Assembly: GCA_030704615.1 (NCBI GenBank)
Contig: CM060731.1
Coordinates: 29,016,001-29,080,000, forward strand
DNA from: Takakia lepidozioides
Taxonomy: Eukaryota > Streptophyta > Takakiopsida > Takakiales > Takakiaceae
DNA length: 64,000 bases
Reading direction: 5' to 3'
The notes under the pieces are model-generated. The model made no database searches. It was not told where the DNA came from and saw only the letters and a list, made by a program, of their open reading frames with translations. This document shows positions 61,011-64,000 of the stretch, piece by piece. Both the position numbers and the translations under genes were made by a program. Each line of letters starts with the position of its first letter. Within the stretch, counting starts at the first letter, position 1.

Positions 61011-61530
61011 TAGCGAGAGCGGAGATAGTCATAAACGGAGCACGATAATGAACTGAGATCAACCGCAGACAGGTTGGAACCAGAGCAGTGCTCGCAAGTC
61101 AGAGATTCAAAACGAAGTCGTACATAACATCAGAGACAACGACCAGCCTTCCCCTCCTTCGATTGAAATCAGCTGAATGAGTCAAGACACTGGAACTTTT
61201 CCAGCAAAAGCGTGGATACTTCAAGCTTAGAGGCTGTAGTGTCCAAAGCCATGTCCATTTCCAGAAAATTGTCTGATGAAAACAAAGTTAGGCAGAAAAC
61301 TTCCCTGGACTTGTTTCCAGTCTGTGACATGGGGGAGGACATCATGGATGACCTCAAGGGTCTACCCACTCTCGGCACCAGACTGAAATTTAAACTAAGG
61401 AATCCTACCTTTGAATAGCAAACAGAAGCAGAGAGGAAAGGGAGAGTGCAATTGCACCCAACTCAACTTATCACACTAGTTCCTATGGTCAATTGCATCT
61501 GCTACACTCTGTAATCTGATAGGCATTCAC
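61011..61530. other. Spacer between the two OSB-like copies
   Basis: Short open frames on both strands around 61169-61418 overlap each other and have no recognised motif. Nothing else was seen. Confidence 0.35.
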
Positions 61531-61765
61531 CTTTTTGCCTCGGTTGTCCCACCAGTTACTGGGGTCAGAAAAGTATTCATCCCACAGCTTCTTCTCATAT
61601 CTATTACCTGTTTTTGGATACTTAGGGACGACTCTGATAGCAGGGGAATTCAGGGTGAAATATGTTGAAGAAGGTACCTTCATTAGCAGTGGGCCTTGTT
61701 CTATCAATTGCGCTGCTGCCATTGCTGTTTCCAGTTGACCATCTACCCACTCGTAGCCATTGTGC
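61531..61765 (-). pseudogene. OSB-like gene fragment, copy 2
   Basis: Minus strand reads STYFTLNSPAIRVVPKYPKT, then KKLWDEYFSDPSNWWDNRGKK, ending at a GTGAAT donor (61530). Open throughout, unlike copy 1. The same PPR-type sequence follows at its right, so copies 1 and 2 are a segmental duplication of one OSB-PPR composite. The missing downstream part (PDFKHK...GE.LW) makes function unlikely. Confidence 0.55.
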
Positions 61766-61779
61766 TATTGAAGAAGGTG

Positions 61780-64000
61780 CCCCCCCCTTCCCCCATCATT
61801 TGCTCATAGCTCTCCAAAGCCTCCATCCCACGTCCCTGCCGTGCATACCACGCAAGCATCACACTCCATGACACCACATCTCGTTCAGCCATAATGTCGG
61901 ACACTCCCTTTGCATCCTAGATGCACCCACATTTTGCAAACATGTTCACCAGGGTTTTGTTCAGGATGACATCTGGTACAATTCCAACTGTGAAGATGTC
62001 GCCATGGACCTCTTTCCCCTAAGCTGCCAGGGCAGTGTTCAGATTGACATTTGGCACAATTCCAACTTTGATGATATCCCCATGCACCTCTTGCCCTTCT
62101 CCAGGCCGGCTGCCAGGCTTGCACAAGCATTGCAAATGCACACAAACATGATGTGCTTCCCCCATCATTTGCTCATAGCTCTCCAAAGCCTCCATCCCAC
62201 GTCCCTGCCGTGCATACCATGCAAGCATTGCACTCCACGACACCACATGTCGTTCAGCCATAGTGTCGAACACTCCCTTTGCATCCTAGATGCACCCACA
62301 TTTTGCAAACATGTTCACCAGGGTTTTGTTCAGAATGACATGTGGTACAATAATAACTCTGAAGATGTCGCCATGCACCTCTTTCCCTAAGCTGCCAGGG
62401 CAGTGTTCAGATTGACATTTGGCACAATTCCAACTTTGATGATATCCCCATGCACCTCTTGCCCTTCTCCAGGCCGGCTGCCAGGCTTGCACAAGCATTG
62501 CAAATGCATACAAACATGATGTGCTTCCCCCATCATTTGCTCATAGCTCTCCAAAGCCTCCATCCCACGTCCCTGCCGTGCATACCATGCAAGCATCGCA
62601 CTCCACGACACCACATCTCGTTCAGCCATAGTGTCGAACAATCCCTTTGCATCCTAGATGCACCCACATTTTGCAAACATGTTCACCAGGGTTTTGTTCA
62701 GAATGACATGTGGTACAATAATAACTCTGAAGATGTCGCCATGCACCTCTTTCCCTAAGCTGCCAGTGTAGTGTTCAGATTGACATTTGGCACAATTCCA
62801 ACTTTGATGATATCCCCATGCACCTCTTGCCCTTCTCCAGGCCGGCTGTCAGGCTTGCACAAGCATTGCAAATGCATACAAACATGATGTGCTTCCCCCA
62901 TCATTTTCTCATACCTCTCCAAAGCCTCCATCCCACGTCCCTGCCGTGCATACCCTGCAAGCATCGCACTCCACGACACCACATCTCGTTCAGCCATAGT
63001 GTCGAACACTCCCTTTGCATCCTAGATGCACCCACATTTTGCAAACATGTTCACCAGGGTATTGTTTAGAATGACATCTGGTACAATTCCAACTCTAAAG
63101 ATGTCGCCATGGACCTCTTTCCCCTTTTCCAAAGCTGCTAGGGCAGTGTTCAGATTGACATTTGGCACAATTCCAGCTGTGATGATATCCCCATTCACCT
63201 CTTGCCCTTCTCCAGGGCTGCCAGGCTTGCACAAGAATTGCAAATGCACACAAACATGATGAGCTTCCCCATCCTTTGCTCATAGGTCTCCAAAGCCTCC
63301 ATCCCACGTCCCTGCCGTGCATACCCTGGACCAGCATCGCACTCCACGACACCACATCTCGTTCAGCCATAGTGTCGAACACTCCCTTTGCATTCTAGAT
63401 CCTAGATCCCTTTGCACCCACATTTTTGCAAACATGTCCACCAGGGTATGGTTCAGAATGACATTTGGTACAATTCCAGCTCTGAAGATGTCGCCATGGA
63501 CCTCTTTCCCCTTTTTCCAGAGCTGCCAGGGCAGTGTTCATAATGACATTTGGTACAATTCCAGCTTTGATGATACCCCATGCACCTCTTTGCCCTCGTC
63601 CAGGCTTGATGCACCCACATTTCGCATACATGTCCACCAGGGTATGGTTCAGACTAACATTTGGTACAATTCCAGCTCTAAAGATGTCGCCATGGACCTC
63701 TTTCCCCTTTTCCAGAGCTGCCAAGGTAGTGTTCATATTCACATTTGGTACAATTCCAGCTTTGATGATATCCCCATGCACCTCTTTGCCCTTCTCCAGG
63801 CCGGCTGCCAGGCTTGCACAAGCATTGCAAATGCACACAAACCTGATGTGCTTCCCCCATCATTTGCTCATAGCTCTCCAAAGCCTCCATTCCACATCCC
63901 TGCTGTGCATACCCTGCAAGCACATCATATCGCACTCCACGACACCACATGTCGTTCAGCCATAGTGTCGAACACTCCCTTTGCATCCTAGATGCACCCA
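61780..64000 (-). repeat. Tandem array of PPR-derived units, main period about 368 bp, running off the right edge
   Basis: On the minus strand each unit encodes pieces of a DYW/E-type PPR protein: MFDTMAERDVVSWSAMLA, YARQGRGMEALESYEQMM, GQEVHGDIIKVGIVPNVNLN, KEVHGDIFRVGIVPDV and MFAKCGCI. The plus-strand landmark CACCTCTTGCCCTTCTCCAGG starts at 62086, 62454 and 62822 (368 each), then near 63196 and 63779 with altered spacing. Most units have a TAG right after GCGCI-type sequence (plus strand GCATCCTAGATGC), and the 368-bp period is not a multiple of three. The array therefore cannot be one protein. At 63600-63640 a variant lacks the TAG (KCGCIKPGRG). Best read as an amplified PPR pseudogene. 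Confidence 0.8.

Noticed and set aside
1-64000. CRISPR arrays, bacterial operons, riboswitches
   Set aside because: The sequence has plant-type spliced genes; the tandem repeats found lack the constant-repeat, variable-spacer pattern.

Overview
The window looks like nuclear DNA of a land plant. The host genes have many short exons with GT-AG introns, and the families present are plant ones: a mitochondrial-type PPR protein, a plant PHD-SET methyltransferase, a plant LisH/CTLH protein and an SR45a-type splicing factor. The transposon load and the 'E+' PPR cassettes on the right suggest a seed-free plant such as a fern, lycophyte or moss. That placement is inference. No database was searched, and all family names come from recognising motifs.

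The left 45 kb hold four host genes, each rebuilt here by matching reading frame and splice phase. (1) 1-3186, minus: 5' part of a PPR gene resembling Arabidopsis At1g26460, continuing off the left edge. (2) 9912-25267, plus: a protein of about 2,400 residues with a PHD finger, an extended PHD and a C-terminal SET/post-SET domain, resembling the At1g77800 type; it should act on histone H3 in chromatin. (3) 27422-36095, plus: a LisH/CTLH/CRA protein of about 652 residues, a class of scaffold used in CTLH/GID-like ubiquitin ligase complexes. (4) 41227-44936, minus: a 212-residue SR45a/TRA2-like splicing factor with one RRM and RS-rich ends. Between genes 1 and 2 lie tRNA-derived SINE-like copies and short dispersed repeats. 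Between genes 3 and 4 lies a decayed Mutator-like region carrying a Ulp1-type (C48) peptidase gene, bounded by GC-rich direct repeats.

From about 46 kb rightward the DNA is mostly mobile or decayed: a MULE transposase C-terminal half (47.0-48.3 kb, minus), a 64-bp minisatellite (49.0-49.3 kb), a Ty3/gypsy protease-RT-RNase H block (49.8-52.1 kb, plus) with a possible 3' LTR, and an integrase tail on the opposite strand (53.4-53.9 kb). Next is a 4-kb unrecognised minus-strand coding region with a zinc knuckle and coiled coil (53.9-57.9 kb), whose internal stop codons are nearly all TAG. A CACTA-type transposon end follows at 58.2 kb, then a duplicated OSB-like plus PPR gene fragment. The last stretch is a tandem array of PPR-derived units of about 368 bp that runs off the right edge.

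The host genes share no evident pathway. The most unusual signals are the TAG-only decay of the 54-57 kb coding region, the PPR-derived satellite, the Ulp1-bearing transposon, the minisatellite open in three frames, and a small templated insertion inside the SET gene.
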